64,000 nucleotides of DNA from Micromonospora chalcea (GTDB taxonomy: Bacteria; Actinomycetota; Actinomycetes; Mycobacteriales; Micromonosporaceae): positions 62,001 through 126,000 of the forward strand of contig NZ_MAGP01000143.1 in the NCBI RefSeq assembly GCF_002926165.1, in the 5' to 3' direction. Positions 47,968 to 56,894 of this stretch are shown here, piece after piece. The first letter of the stretch is position 1, and the number at the start of each line of letters is the position of its first letter. The notes under the pieces were generated by a model that did no database searches, had not been told where the DNA came from, and worked only from the letters and a program-made list of their open reading frames with translations. Both the position numbers and the translations under genes were made by a program.

Positions 47968-49358
47968 GCCGGCGGCTGGTGGTGCTCGACGTGGTCGGGC
48001 TGACCCCGCGGCTGCTGGCGCACATGCCCCGGCTGCGCGCGGTGGCCGACGCCGGGTTCGCCGCCGAGCTGGGCACCGTGCTGCCGGCGGTGACCTGCTC
48101 GGCGCAGTCCACGTTCCTCACCGGCGAGCTGCCCGCCGGGCACGGCGTGGTGGGCAACGGCTGGTACTTCCGCGACCTGGGCGAGGTGCTGCTCTGGCGG
48201 CAGCACAACGCGCTGGTCGGCGGCGAGAAGGTGTGGCAGGCGGCCCGGCGCGTCGAGCCGGGCTACCGGGTCGCGAACGTCTGCTGGTGGTACGCGATGG
48301 GCGCGGACGTGGACTGGACGGTCACGCCGCGCCCGGTCTACCACGCCGACGGGCGCAAGGAGCCGGACTGCTGGACCGACCCGCCGCGGCTGCGGGACAC
48401 GCTCACCGACGCGCTCGGCACGTTCCCGCTGTTCAGCTACTGGGGGCCGGGCGCGGGGCTGCCGTCCTCGGCGTGGATCAGCCGGGCGGCGCAGCGCATC
48501 CTCGCCGACCACGCACCCGACCTGACCCTTGTCTACCTGCCGCATCTCGACTACGACCTGCAACGGTTCGGTCCGTCCGGGCCGGAGGCCGCCGCCGCGG
48601 CGGCGGAGCTGGACACCGTGCTCGGCCCGCTGCTGGACGCGGCCCGTGATCGGGACGCTACTGTGGTGGCGTTGTCCGAGTACGCCATCACCGACGTGTC
48701 CCGCCCGGTGGACGTGAACCGGTTGCTGCGCGCCGAAGGATTGCTGCGGGTCTACACCCAGGCCGGGATGGAATACCTCGACCCGTGGACGTCACGGGCG
48801 TTCGCGGTGGCCGACCACCAGGTGGCGCACGTCTACGTCCGGGATCCGGCGGACGTGCCGGCGGTGGCGAAGCTCTGCGCGGCGCTGCCCGGCGTGGCCG
48901 AGGTGCTGGACGCCGCCGGGCAGGCCGGGTACGGCCTGGACCATCCCCGCTCGGGCGAGTTGGTGCTGGTGGCCGAGCCGGACTCCTGGTTCACCTACTA
49001 CTACTGGCTGGACGACGCGCGGGCACCCGACTTCGCGCGGCTGGTGGAGATCCACCGTAAGCCGGGCTACGACCCGGCCGAGCTGTTCTTCGATCCGGCC
49101 GCTCCGGGCGCGGCGAAACGTCGTGCGGCGGTGGCGCTGGCGCGCAAGAAGCTCGGCCTGCGCTATCTGATGAACGTGGTCGGGCTGGACGCCGGGGCGC
49201 GGGCGGTGCGTGGTTCGCACGGGCGCCTGCCGGCCGATCCGGCGGACGGCCCGGTGCTGCTCTGCTCCGACCCGGCCGCGATCCGGCCCCGGGTGGAGGC
49301 GACCGATGTGAAGGCGTTGTTGCTGGAACTCGCCGGATTGGCCTGGGAGGCACCATGA
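47964..49358 (+). CDS. Nucleotide pyrophosphatase/phosphodiesterase-family protein (EboF-like)
   Basis: 464 aa, alkaline-phosphatase superfamily. The N terminus LVVLDVVGLTPRLLAHMPRL gives the first metal Asp. PAVTCSAQSTFLTGELPAGHGVVGNGW holds the nucleophile Thr/Ser. LVYLPHLDYDLQRFG supplies further metal ligands, and LSEYAIT and FAVADHQVAHVY complete the pattern. Such proteins cleave phosphodiesters or phosphomonoesters; here a phosphorylated cyclitol or prenyl intermediate is a reasonable substrate (inference). No signal peptide, so cytosolic. GTG 47964 overlaps eboE. Confidence 0.87.
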   Translation: MSRRLVVLDVVGLTPRLLAHMPRLRAVADAGFAAELGTVLPAVTCSAQSTFLTGELPAGHGVVGNGWYFRDLGEVLLWRQHNALVGGEKVWQAARRVEPGYRVANVCWWYAMGADVDWTVTPRPVYHADGRKEPDCWTDPPRLRDTLTDALGTFPLFSYWGPGAGLPSSAWISRAAQRILADHAPDLTLVYLPHLDYDLQRFGPSGPEAAAAAAELDTVLGPLLDAARDRDATVVALSEYAITDVSRPVDVNRLLRAEGLLRVYTQAGMEYLDPWTSRAFAVADHQVAHVYVRDPADVPAVAKLCAALPGVAEVLDAAGQAGYGLDHPRSGELVLVAEPDSWFTYYYWLDDARAPDFARLVEIHRKPGYDPAELFFDPAAPGAAKRRAAVALARKKLGLRYLMNVVGLDAGARAVRGSHGRLPADPADGPVLLCSDPAAIRPRVEATDVKALLLELAGLAWEAP

Positions 49359-50422
49359 CCGTGACCGTCGCACCGACCGACCCGGCCCTGCTTCGGGGCC
49401 GTTTCGACGCCGAGCTCGCCGCGTTCCTGGACGCGAGAGGGCCGGGTCGGCCGGACGACGGTACGGGGACTGTTCACTCCGCTTTGCGCCGGTTCGTGCT
49501 GGCCGGCGGGAAGCGGCTGCGACCGCTGTTCTGCTACTGGGGCTGGCGGGGCTTCGACGGCCCGGACGAGCGGCCGATCGTGGTGGCCGCGGCGTCGCTG
49601 GAGCTGTTCCACGCGTTCGCGCTGATCCACGACGACATCGTGGACCGCAGTGACCGCCGCCGGGGAGCGCCCACGCTGCACCGCTTCTTCGCCGACCTGC
49701 ACGAGCGGTCCGGCTGGCGCGGCGACCCGGCGGCGTACGGCCGGCAGGCGGCGGTGCTCTGCGGGGACCTCTGCGCCACCTGGTCGGCGCAGATGTTCCA
49801 CGGCTGCGGGTTGCCGCCCGAGCGGCTGCGCGGCGGGCAGGTCCTGCTGGCCCGGATGCGTTCCGAGGTGATCGCGGGGGAGTACCTGGACGTGGTCGCG
49901 GCGGCCGGGGACGGTTCGGTGGCGAGCGCGCTCGCCGTGGTGCGGCTGAAGACGGCCCGTTACACGGTGACCCGTCCGGTGCAGATCGGCGCCGCGCTGG
50001 CCGGCGCGACGCCGGCGCCGGTGGCGGCGCTGGCCGGGTTCGGCGATCCGCTCGGGGACGCGTTCCAGCTCCGCGACGACGTCCTCGGCGTCTTCGGCGA
50101 TCCGGCGGTGACCGGCAAGTCCAACCTGGACGACCTGCGCGAGGGCAAGCCGACGGTGCTGCTGGCGCTGGCCCGGGCGTCCGCCTCCCCGGCCGGCGTG
50201 GCCCGGCTGCGCGAGCTGGTCGGCGATCCGGCGCTGGATCAGGCGGGCGCCGCCGAGGTGCGGGGCATCGTCGAGGAGTCCGGCGCCCGGGAGGCGGTGG
50301 AGAGGATGATCCGTACCCGGGCCGACGCGGCGCTTGTCGCGCTGGACGCGGCGGGGCTCGCGGAGCCGGCCCGGCGGGTGCTCGCCGCGCTCGTGGAACG
50401 GGCTGTCGACCGCCGCGAGTGA
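49355..50422 (+). CDS. Polyprenyl diphosphate synthase (short-chain, likely GGPP-type)
   Basis: 355-aa trans-isoprenyl diphosphate synthase. First Asp-rich motif DDIVD (in ALIHDDIVDRS, ~res 94), second DDVLGVFGD (~245), plus GGKRLRP for IPP binding. The residue five before the first motif is Phe, which usually limits products to about C15-C20. Last gene of the operon (4-nt overlap), so it probably feeds the EboC prenyltransferase. It is not part of a carotenoid or terpene cyclase cluster in this window. Confidence 0.92.
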   Translation: MTVTVAPTDPALLRGRFDAELAAFLDARGPGRPDDGTGTVHSALRRFVLAGGKRLRPLFCYWGWRGFDGPDERPIVVAAASLELFHAFALIHDDIVDRSDRRRGAPTLHRFFADLHERSGWRGDPAAYGRQAAVLCGDLCATWSAQMFHGCGLPPERLRGGQVLLARMRSEVIAGEYLDVVAAAGDGSVASALAVVRLKTARYTVTRPVQIGAALAGATPAPVAALAGFGDPLGDAFQLRDDVLGVFGDPAVTGKSNLDDLREGKPTVLLALARASASPAGVARLRELVGDPALDQAGAAEVRGIVEESGAREAVERMIRTRADAALVALDAAGLAEPARRVLAALVERAVDRRE

Positions 50423-50428
50423 CACCAA

Positions 50429-50504
50429 CTTTTGTCGCGTAGCGCCGAAAGTGTAAGCCGATCGATCAGAAGCTATGGACAGGCTGATCGAAAGGTTTTA
50501 ATGT
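50429..50504 (+). promoter_or_regulatory. Regulated promoter of the sugar dehydrogenase/ThuA operon
   Basis: CTTTTGT (50429-50435) then GAAAGTGT (50447-50454), and 40 bp from the start the same 13-mer GAAGCTATGGACA (50469-50481) seen at 35855. TGGACA is the -35, a 17-nt spacer follows, then TAATGT (-10, 50499-50504). An exact dyad TCGATCAG/CTGATCGA (50462-50469, 50484-50491) brackets the -35. About 140 nt of leader precede ATG 50646. Confidence 0.7.
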
Positions 50505-50645
50505 CGTGCACAGTACCTAGCTGACCCGACGAGGCGATCCGCCCCCCGTACCGCCCGCCTCGCCGAGGCGCAGCATCCCCCGCTCGGCATCCGGCGCGAC
50601 GCGCGCCCGGTCCTGGCTGCGCGCGTCAGGAAGGGACAGCACAGC

Positions 50646-53480
50646 ATGTCCAGCCACCACCACCCCCGTGCCCGACGACCGTTCGCCGCTGCCGCAGCGC
50701 TGCTGCTCGCCGCCACCGCCGGCACCGTCACAGCGGCCGCGGCGCCCGTCCCGGCGTCCGCCCACCCGATCACGGCGAGCGACTTCCAGCAGGTCGAACT
50801 CGCCCGCGGCGTCGCCGAGACCGGCGAACCGATGTCCCTGGCGGTGCTGCCCGACCGGTCGGTCCTGCACACCGCCCGCAACGGCACGCTGCGCCGCACC
50901 GACGCGGCCGGCGTCACCACAGTCATCGGCACGCTGCCGGTCTACACCCACGACGAGGAGGGGCTGCAGGGCGTCGGTGTCGACCCCGGCTTCGCCTCCA
51001 ACCGGCACATCTACCTCTACTACGCGCCGCCGCTGTCCACCCCCGCCGGCGACGCGCCCGCCACCGGCACCGACTTCTCCGCCTGGCAGGGCGTCAACCG
51101 GCTGTCCCGGTTCACGCTCAACGCCGACTTCACGCTCAACCAGGCCAGCAAGGTCGACGTGCTCGACGTACCGGCCGACCGGGGGCTGTGCTGCCACGTC
51201 GGCGGTGACATCGACTTCGACGCCGCCGGCAACCTCTACCTGTCCACCGGCGACGACACCAACCCGTTCGACTCGGCCGGATACGCGCCGATCGATGAGC
51301 GCACCAACCGCAACCCCGGGTACGACGCGCAGCGCAGCGCCGGCAACACCAACGACCTGCGGGGCAAGATCCTGCGGATCAAGGTGAACGCCAACGGCAC
51401 GTACTCGATCCCGGCCGGCAACCTCTTCGCGCCCGGCACCGCGCGGACCCGCCCGGAGATCTACGCGATGGGCTTCCGCAACCCGTTCCGGATCAGCGTC
51501 GACAAGGCCACCGGCATCGTCTACGTGGGCGACTACGGGCCGGACGCCGGCACCACCACCGCCCGCGGCCCGTCCGGGCAGGTCGAGTTCAACCGGGTCA
51601 CCGGGCCGGGCAACTACGGCTGGCCGTACTGCACCGGCACCAACACGGCCGCCGAGACGTACGCCGAATGGGACTTCGCCACCGGCGCCGCCGGACCGAA
51701 GTTCAACTGCACGGGCGGCCCGACGAACAACTCGTTCCGCAACACCGGCCTGACCACGCTGCCGGCGGCGAAGCCGTCCTGGATCCGCTACGCCGGTGAC
51801 GCGGGCAGCCCGCCCGAGTTCGGCGGCGGCTCCGAGTCGCCGATGGGCGGTCCGGTCTACCGGTACGACGCGGCGAACCCGTCCACCACCAAGTTCCCGC
51901 AGTCGTTCGACGGGCAGTTCTTCGCCACCGAGTTCGGCCGGGGCTGGATCAAGCCGATCCACGTCAACGCGGACGGCTCACCCGGCACCATCGACAGCTT
52001 CCCGTGGACCGGCAAGCAGGTGATGGACTCCGCGTTCGGCCCGGACGGGGCGTACTACGTGCTCGACTACGGCACCGGCTACTTCAACGGCGACGCCAAC
52101 TCGGCGCTCTACCGCTTCGACTACCTGGGCGGCGCCAACCGCGCCCCGGTGGCCCGCGCCGCCGCCGACCGGACCTCCGGCGCCGCGCCGCTCGCGGTGG
52201 CCTTCTCCTCGGCCGGCTCGTCCGACCCGGAGGGCGGCGCGCTGACGTACGCCTGGACGTTCGGCGACGGCGGCACCTCCACCGCGGCGAACCCCTCGCA
52301 CACCTACACCGCCAACGGCAGGTACACCGCCACGCTCACCGTGCGCGACCCGCAGGGCGCCACCGGCACCGCCAGCGTGACGATCACCGTCGGCAACACC
52401 GCCCCGACAGTGGTCATCGAGACACCCGGCAACGGCAAGCTGTTCTCCTTCGGCGACACCGTGCCGTTCCGGATCACCGTCACCGACCCGGAGGACGCCA
52501 CCATCGACTGCACGAAGGTCAAGATGACCTACGTGCTCGGCCACGACCAGCACGGCCACCAGATCACCTCGGCGACCGGCTGCACCGGCTCGATCGCCGT
52601 ACCCGTCGACGGTGAGCACGACGACGCGGCGAACATCTTCGCGGTCTTCGACGCCGAGTACACCGACTCCGGCGGCCTCACCACGCACACCCAGCACACG
52701 CTCCAGCCCCGGCACCGGCAGGCCGAGCACTTCAGGACCTCGTCCGGGATCAATACGTTCGACAAGGCCACCGCCGAGGGCGGCAAGACCGTCGGCGACA
52801 TCCACAACGGAGACTGGATCGCGTTCCAGCCGTACCTGCTCGCCGACGCCACCGGGTTCACCGCCCGGGTGTCGTCCGCCGGGGCCGGCGGCACGCTCCA
52901 GGTACGGGCCGGCTCGGCCACCGGCGCCGTGCTCGGCTCGGCCACCGTCCCGGTCACCGGCGCCTGGGACACGTTCACCACAGTCACCGGCACGATCGCC
53001 AATCCGCCGGCCGGCACCACCACGCTCTACCTGACGTTCGCCGGTGGCACCGGGGCGCTCTACGACCTGGACGCGTTCACGCTCACCACGTCGGCCGTGC
53101 GCACCGGCCCGGTGAAGGGCCTGGCCGGCAAGTGCCTGGACGTGCGCAACGCCGCCACCGCCGACGGCACCCAGATCCAGCTCTACACCTGCAACGGCAC
53201 GACGGCGCAGTCGTGGACCGTGACGCCGAACGCCACGGTGAAGGCGCTCGGCAAGTGCCTGGACGTGTCCGGCGGGGCCAGCGCGGACGGCACGAAGATC
53301 CAGCTCTACGCGTGCAACGGCACCGGCGCGCAGAACTGGTCCGCGCAGGCCGACGGGACGCTGCGCAACCCGCAGTCGGGCAAGTGCCTGGACGTGTCCG
53401 GCAACAACTCGGCCGACGGCACGGCGGTGCACCTGTGGACCTGCACGGGTGCGGCCAACCAGAAGTGGACGCTGCCGTGA
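50646..53480 (+). CDS. Secreted PQQ-type sugar dehydrogenase with PKD, CBM6-like and ricin domains
   Basis: 944 aa. Signal peptide 1-~38 (ends PASAHP). Residues ~45-499 are a glucose/sorbosone dehydrogenase beta-propeller (DEEGLQGVGVDPGF, GLCCHVGGDIDFD, YAMGFRNPFRISVD, NYGWPYC). PKD ~500-585, an Ig-like stretch to ~695, CBM6-like ~695-815, then a ricin-type lectin with QxW-like repeats ~820-944. It would oxidise soluble or polymer-bound sugars outside the cell using PQQ; no PQQ synthesis gene is in the window. AGGAAGG is 12 nt upstream of the ATG. The last 125 residues are near-identical to those of the next protein. Confidence 0.92.
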   Translation: MSSHHHPRARRPFAAAAALLLAATAGTVTAAAAPVPASAHPITASDFQQVELARGVAETGEPMSLAVLPDRSVLHTARNGTLRRTDAAGVTTVIGTLPVYTHDEEGLQGVGVDPGFASNRHIYLYYAPPLSTPAGDAPATGTDFSAWQGVNRLSRFTLNADFTLNQASKVDVLDVPADRGLCCHVGGDIDFDAAGNLYLSTGDDTNPFDSAGYAPIDERTNRNPGYDAQRSAGNTNDLRGKILRIKVNANGTYSIPAGNLFAPGTARTRPEIYAMGFRNPFRISVDKATGIVYVGDYGPDAGTTTARGPSGQVEFNRVTGPGNYGWPYCTGTNTAAETYAEWDFATGAAGPKFNCTGGPTNNSFRNTGLTTLPAAKPSWIRYAGDAGSPPEFGGGSESPMGGPVYRYDAANPSTTKFPQSFDGQFFATEFGRGWIKPIHVNADGSPGTIDSFPWTGKQVMDSAFGPDGAYYVLDYGTGYFNGDANSALYRFDYLGGANRAPVARAAADRTSGAAPLAVAFSSAGSSDPEGGALTYAWTFGDGGTSTAANPSHTYTANGRYTATLTVRDPQGATGTASVTITVGNTAPTVVIETPGNGKLFSFGDTVPFRITVTDPEDATIDCTKVKMTYVLGHDQHGHQITSATGCTGSIAVPVDGEHDDAANIFAVFDAEYTDSGGLTTHTQHTLQPRHRQAEHFRTSSGINTFDKATAEGGKTVGDIHNGDWIAFQPYLLADATGFTARVSSAGAGGTLQVRAGSATGAVLGSATVPVTGAWDTFTTVTGTIANPPAGTTTLYLTFAGGTGALYDLDAFTLTTSAVRTGPVKGLAGKCLDVRNAATADGTQIQLYTCNGTTAQSWTVTPNATVKALGKCLDVSGGASADGTKIQLYACNGTGAQNWSAQADGTLRNPQSGKCLDVSGNNSADGTAVHLWTCTGAANQKWTLP
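53103..53477 (+). repeat. Ricin-domain coding repeat, copy 1
   Basis: 375 bp encoding 125 residues, of which about 111 match 55220-55594, with the nucleotide sequence almost as close. The copies end at the same codon before the stop (WTLP). This points to a recent domain duplication or conversion between adjacent genes. Confidence 0.9.
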
Positions 53481-53500
53481 GGTGGGAAGGAAGAACGCCG

Positions 53501-55597
53501 ATGAGACTCCTCCGTATCGCGCTGGTCGCGGTGACCGCCGTGGCCGCCACCAGCGCCGCCGCCCCGGCGAGCGCCGCCGACGGCCCCTACGACGTGCTCG
53601 TCTTCTCCAAGACCGCCGGCTTCCGCCACGACTCCATCGCGGTCGGCACGCAGGCCGTGCGGGAGCTTGGCGCGGCGAACAACTTCACGGTCACCGCGAC
53701 CGAGGACGCCGCCCAGTTCACCACCGCCAACCTGGCCCGTTTCGAGGCGGTGATCTTCCTCAACACCACCGGGGACGTCCTGAACGCCACCCAGCAGTCG
53801 GCGTTCGAGGCGTACATCGGCGCCGGGGGCGGGTACGTCGGCGTGCACTCCGCCGCCGACACCGAGTACGACTGGCCGTTCTACGGCAACCTCGTCGGCG
53901 CGTGGTTCGCGTCCCACCCGGCCATCCAGCCGGCCACTGTCAAGGTGGAGGACCGGGCGCACGCGGCCACCGCGCACCTGCCGCAGCAGTGGAACCGCAC
54001 CGACGAGTGGTACGACTACCGCTCCAACGCCCGCTCCACCGCGCACGTGCTGGCCAGTCTCGACGAGTCCTCGTACTCAGGAGGCTCGATGGGCGGCGAC
54101 CACCCGCACGCCTGGTGCAAGACGTACAGCGGTGGCCGGTCCTTCTACACCGGCGGCGGCCACACCCAGGCCTCCTACGCCGACGCGGCGTTCCGCAACC
54201 ACCTGCTCGGCGGCATCCGCTACGCGGCCGGGCGCACGAAGGCCGACTGCCGGCCGGAGACCGGCTACACCACGCTCTACAACGGCGGCACCACCGGCTG
54301 GTCGCAGGCCGGGCCGGGCAGCTTCACCAACACCGACGCCACGCTCACCTCGGTCGGCGGCATGGGCCTGTACTGGTACAGCGCGAAGCAGTTCACCAAC
54401 TACTCGCTCAAGCTGGACTGGCGGCTGGCCGGTGACGACAACTCGGGCGTGTTCGTCGGCTTCCCGCCGTCGAGCGACCCGAACTCGGCGGTGGACAACG
54501 GCTACGAGATCCAGATCGACCCCACCGACGCCGCCGACCGGACCACCGGCGCGATCTACGGCTTCAAGTCCGCCGACCTGGCGGCCCGGGACGCGGCGCT
54601 GAACCCGGCGGGGGAGTGGAACACCTACGAGATCCTGGTCGAAGGGGAACGGCTGCAGGTGTTCCTCAACGGCGTACGCATCAACGACTTCACAAACACC
54701 GATCCGGTGCGGTCGCTCGCCGGGCACGTCGGCATCCAGAACCACGGCACCGGCGACGACGTGTCGTTCCGCAACATCCGGATCAAGGAGCTGGGCGGGA
54801 CGCCGCCACCGACCGGCAACACCACCGTCCAGGCCGAGGCGTTCGGTTCGGCCAGCGGCGTCAGCGCGTACCCCAAGGCCGGCGCCAACGGCGGCCAGAC
54901 CCTGGGGTACGTGGACCCGGGCGACTGGGCCGCGTACCCGGGGCTGGACCTGACCGGTGTGACGTCGCTGCGCGCCCGGGTGGTCTCCGGCGGCCCCGGC
55001 GGCACGCTCCAAGTGCGGACCGGTTCGCCGACCGGGCCGGCGACCGGCCAGGTGGCGGTGCCGAACACCGGGAGCTGGACCACGTTCGCCGACGTGTCCA
55101 CCGCGCTCACCGGCGTGCCGTCCGGTACGCAGACCGTGCACCTGACGTTCGCCGGCAGCGGCACCGGCCTGTTCGACGTGGACGACTTCACGCTGGTCCG
55201 CGGCACCGCAAGCGGCGGCACCGGCCCGATCAAGGGGCTGGCCGGCAAGTGCCTGGACGTGCGGAACGCCTCGTCGGCCGACGGCACCCAGATCCAGCTC
55301 TACACCTGCAACGGCTCGACGGCGCAGACGTGGACGGTGACGCCGAACGGGCCGGTGAAGGCGCTGGGCAAGTGCCTGGACGTCTCCGGCGGCGGCAACG
55401 CGAACGGCACGAAGATCCAGTTGTGGTCGTGCAACGGCACCGGCGCGCAGAACTGGTCGGCGCAGGCGGACGGGACGCTGCGCAACCCGTCGTCGGGCAA
55501 GTGCCTGGACGTGTCCGGCAACAACTCGGCCGACGGCACGGCGGTGCACCTGTGGACGTGCACGGGCGCGGCGAACCAGCGCTGGACCCTGCCCTGA
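53501..55597 (+). CDS. Secreted ThuA-like / DUF1080 (3-keto-disaccharide hydrolase) protein with CBM6-like and ricin domains
   Basis: 698 aa. Signal peptide 1-~26 (ASAADG). ThuA/trehalose-utilisation domain ~30-235 (VLVFSKTAGFRHDSI, GGGYVGVHSAADTEYDW, and the DHPHAWC catalytic-type loop). DUF1080 ~253-431 (GYTTLYNGGTTGW...WRLAGDDNSGVFVGFP), now known as 3-keto-glycoside hydrolase/lyase family. CBM6-like ~443-568; ricin lectin 574-698. Works outside the cell on oxidised sugars, which fits the upstream dehydrogenase. Starts 20 nt after the preceding stop. Confidence 0.9.
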   Translation: MRLLRIALVAVTAVAATSAAAPASAADGPYDVLVFSKTAGFRHDSIAVGTQAVRELGAANNFTVTATEDAAQFTTANLARFEAVIFLNTTGDVLNATQQSAFEAYIGAGGGYVGVHSAADTEYDWPFYGNLVGAWFASHPAIQPATVKVEDRAHAATAHLPQQWNRTDEWYDYRSNARSTAHVLASLDESSYSGGSMGGDHPHAWCKTYSGGRSFYTGGGHTQASYADAAFRNHLLGGIRYAAGRTKADCRPETGYTTLYNGGTTGWSQAGPGSFTNTDATLTSVGGMGLYWYSAKQFTNYSLKLDWRLAGDDNSGVFVGFPPSSDPNSAVDNGYEIQIDPTDAADRTTGAIYGFKSADLAARDAALNPAGEWNTYEILVEGERLQVFLNGVRINDFTNTDPVRSLAGHVGIQNHGTGDDVSFRNIRIKELGGTPPPTGNTTVQAEAFGSASGVSAYPKAGANGGQTLGYVDPGDWAAYPGLDLTGVTSLRARVVSGGPGGTLQVRTGSPTGPATGQVAVPNTGSWTTFADVSTALTGVPSGTQTVHLTFAGSGTGLFDVDDFTLVRGTASGGTGPIKGLAGKCLDVRNASSADGTQIQLYTCNGSTAQTWTVTPNGPVKALGKCLDVSGGGNANGTKIQLWSCNGTGAQNWSAQADGTLRNPSSGKCLDVSGNNSADGTAVHLWTCTGAANQRWTLP
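55220..55594 (+). repeat. Ricin-domain coding repeat, copy 2
   Basis: Second copy of the 375-bp unit at 53103-53477; differences are scattered and conservative, with no indel. Confidence 0.9.
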
Positions 55598-55771
55598 GGT
55601 AGGCCATAGAGTGGAGGCGGCGACCGCGAGGTGGCCGGTGACCCGGCGGGAGGCGCAACCCGCCCGGGAGGCAGACGCTCCGGCGTCCACCGGTGCCCTC
55701 AGGCCGCCGCCTCCGGTCGTCCTCGCCCCGGTCCGCGACGGAATCCCCCATCACCACAGGGGAGAAGGACA

Positions 55772-56779
55772 ATGGCGCGACCCATCACGCTCTTCACCGG
55801 CCAGTGGGCCGACCTTCCGTTCGACGAGGTCTGCCGGCTCGCCGCCGAGTGGGGCTACGACGGACTGGAGATCGCCTGCTGGGGCGACCACTTCGAGGTG
55901 GACAAGGCGCTCGCCGACGACTCGTACGTCGAGCGCAAGCGGGCCACCCTGGCCAAGCACAACCTTCAGGTGTTCGCCATCTCCAACCACCTGGTCGGGC
56001 AGGCCGTCTGCGACCACCCGATCGACGAGCGGCACCAGGACATCCTGCCGGCCCGGATCTGGGGCGACGGCGAGCCGGAAGGGGTGCGGCAGCGGGCCGC
56101 CGAGGAGATCAAGGACACCGCGCGGGCGGCGGCGAAACTCGGCGTACGCACCGTCGTCGGCTTCACCGGCTCGTCCATCTGGCACACGGTGGCCATGTTC
56201 CCGCCGGTGCCACCGGCCATGATCGAGCGCGGCTACCAGGACTTCGCCGACAGGTGGAACCCGATCCTGGACGTGTTCGACGAGGTGGGCGTGCGGTTCG
56301 CGCACGAGGTGCACCCCAGCGAGATCGCGTACGACTACTGGACCACCAAGCGCACGCTGGAGGCGATCGGGCACCGGGAGGCGTTCGGGCTCAACTGGGA
56401 CCCGTCGCACTTCGTCTGGCAGGAGCTGGACCCGGTGAACTTCATCTTCGACTTCGCCGACCGGATCTACCACGTCGACTGCAAGGACGCGAAGGTCCGT
56501 ACCGGGGACGGGCGGCGTGGCCGGCTCTCCTCCCACCTGCCCTGGGCCGACCTGCGGCGCGGCTGGGACTTCGTCTCCACCGGCCACGGTGACGTGCCGT
56601 GGGAGGACTGCTTCCGGGCGCTGAACGCGATCGGCTACGACGGCCCGATCTCGGTCGAGTGGGAGGACGCCGGCATGGACCGCCTGGTCGGCGCGCCGGA
56701 GGCGCTCCAGTTCGTCCGCCGCCTGGCGTTCGACGCCCCGAGCGCCGCCTTCGACGCCGCCTTCAGCAGCCGCGACTGA
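55772..56779 (+). CDS. Sugar phosphate isomerase/epimerase-family TIM barrel
   Basis: 335-aa cytosolic barrel of the xylose-isomerase-like superfamily: EWGYDGLEIACWGDHFEVDKAL, FAHEVHPSEIAYDYWTT (Glu metal ligand ~175), FGLNWDPSHFVWQ (~208), YHVDCKDAKV (~240) and ISVEWEDAGMD (~294) give a complete metal site. Proteins of this subgroup accompany DUF1080 and Gfo/Idh genes in 3-keto-sugar catabolism. ATG 55772 follows GGGGAGAAGG. A 174-bp gap separates it from the ThuA gene, but no promoter or terminator is obvious, so it is probably the last gene of the operon. Confidence 0.9.
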   Translation: MARPITLFTGQWADLPFDEVCRLAAEWGYDGLEIACWGDHFEVDKALADDSYVERKRATLAKHNLQVFAISNHLVGQAVCDHPIDERHQDILPARIWGDGEPEGVRQRAAEEIKDTARAAAKLGVRTVVGFTGSSIWHTVAMFPPVPPAMIERGYQDFADRWNPILDVFDEVGVRFAHEVHPSEIAYDYWTTKRTLEAIGHREAFGLNWDPSHFVWQELDPVNFIFDFADRIYHVDCKDAKVRTGDGRRGRLSSHLPWADLRRGWDFVSTGHGDVPWEDCFRALNAIGYDGPISVEWEDAGMDRLVGAPEALQFVRRLAFDAPSAAFDAAFSSRD

Positions 56780-56796
56780 CCCTCCTCCTGCGCTCG

Positions 56797-56865
56797 CGAT
56801 CTTGCACTTGCGGCCCACGTGATGCCGCTTATGCCCGTTTCGGGAGGGCCGCAAGTGCAAGATCG
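56797..56865. repeat. REP-like hairpin element between convergent genes
   Basis: Perfect 20-bp arms CGATCTTGCACTTGCGGCCC (56797-56816) and complement (56846-56865), 29-nt centre. Related to 17102-17172 in arm ends and centre (GATGCC..GCTT..CC.GT.TC). It lies between the convergent isomerase and ROK genes and could also act as a bidirectional terminator. Confidence 0.85.
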
Positions 56866-56894
56866 ACGGGGTGAGGTGAGGGCGGGGGCGGGGG

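Noticed and set aside
42362..50422. Classical terpene biosynthetic cluster
   Set aside because: A prenyl synthase and UbiA-type enzyme are present but there is no terpene cyclase, P450 or squalene/phytoene synthase; EboA and EboE define the set better.
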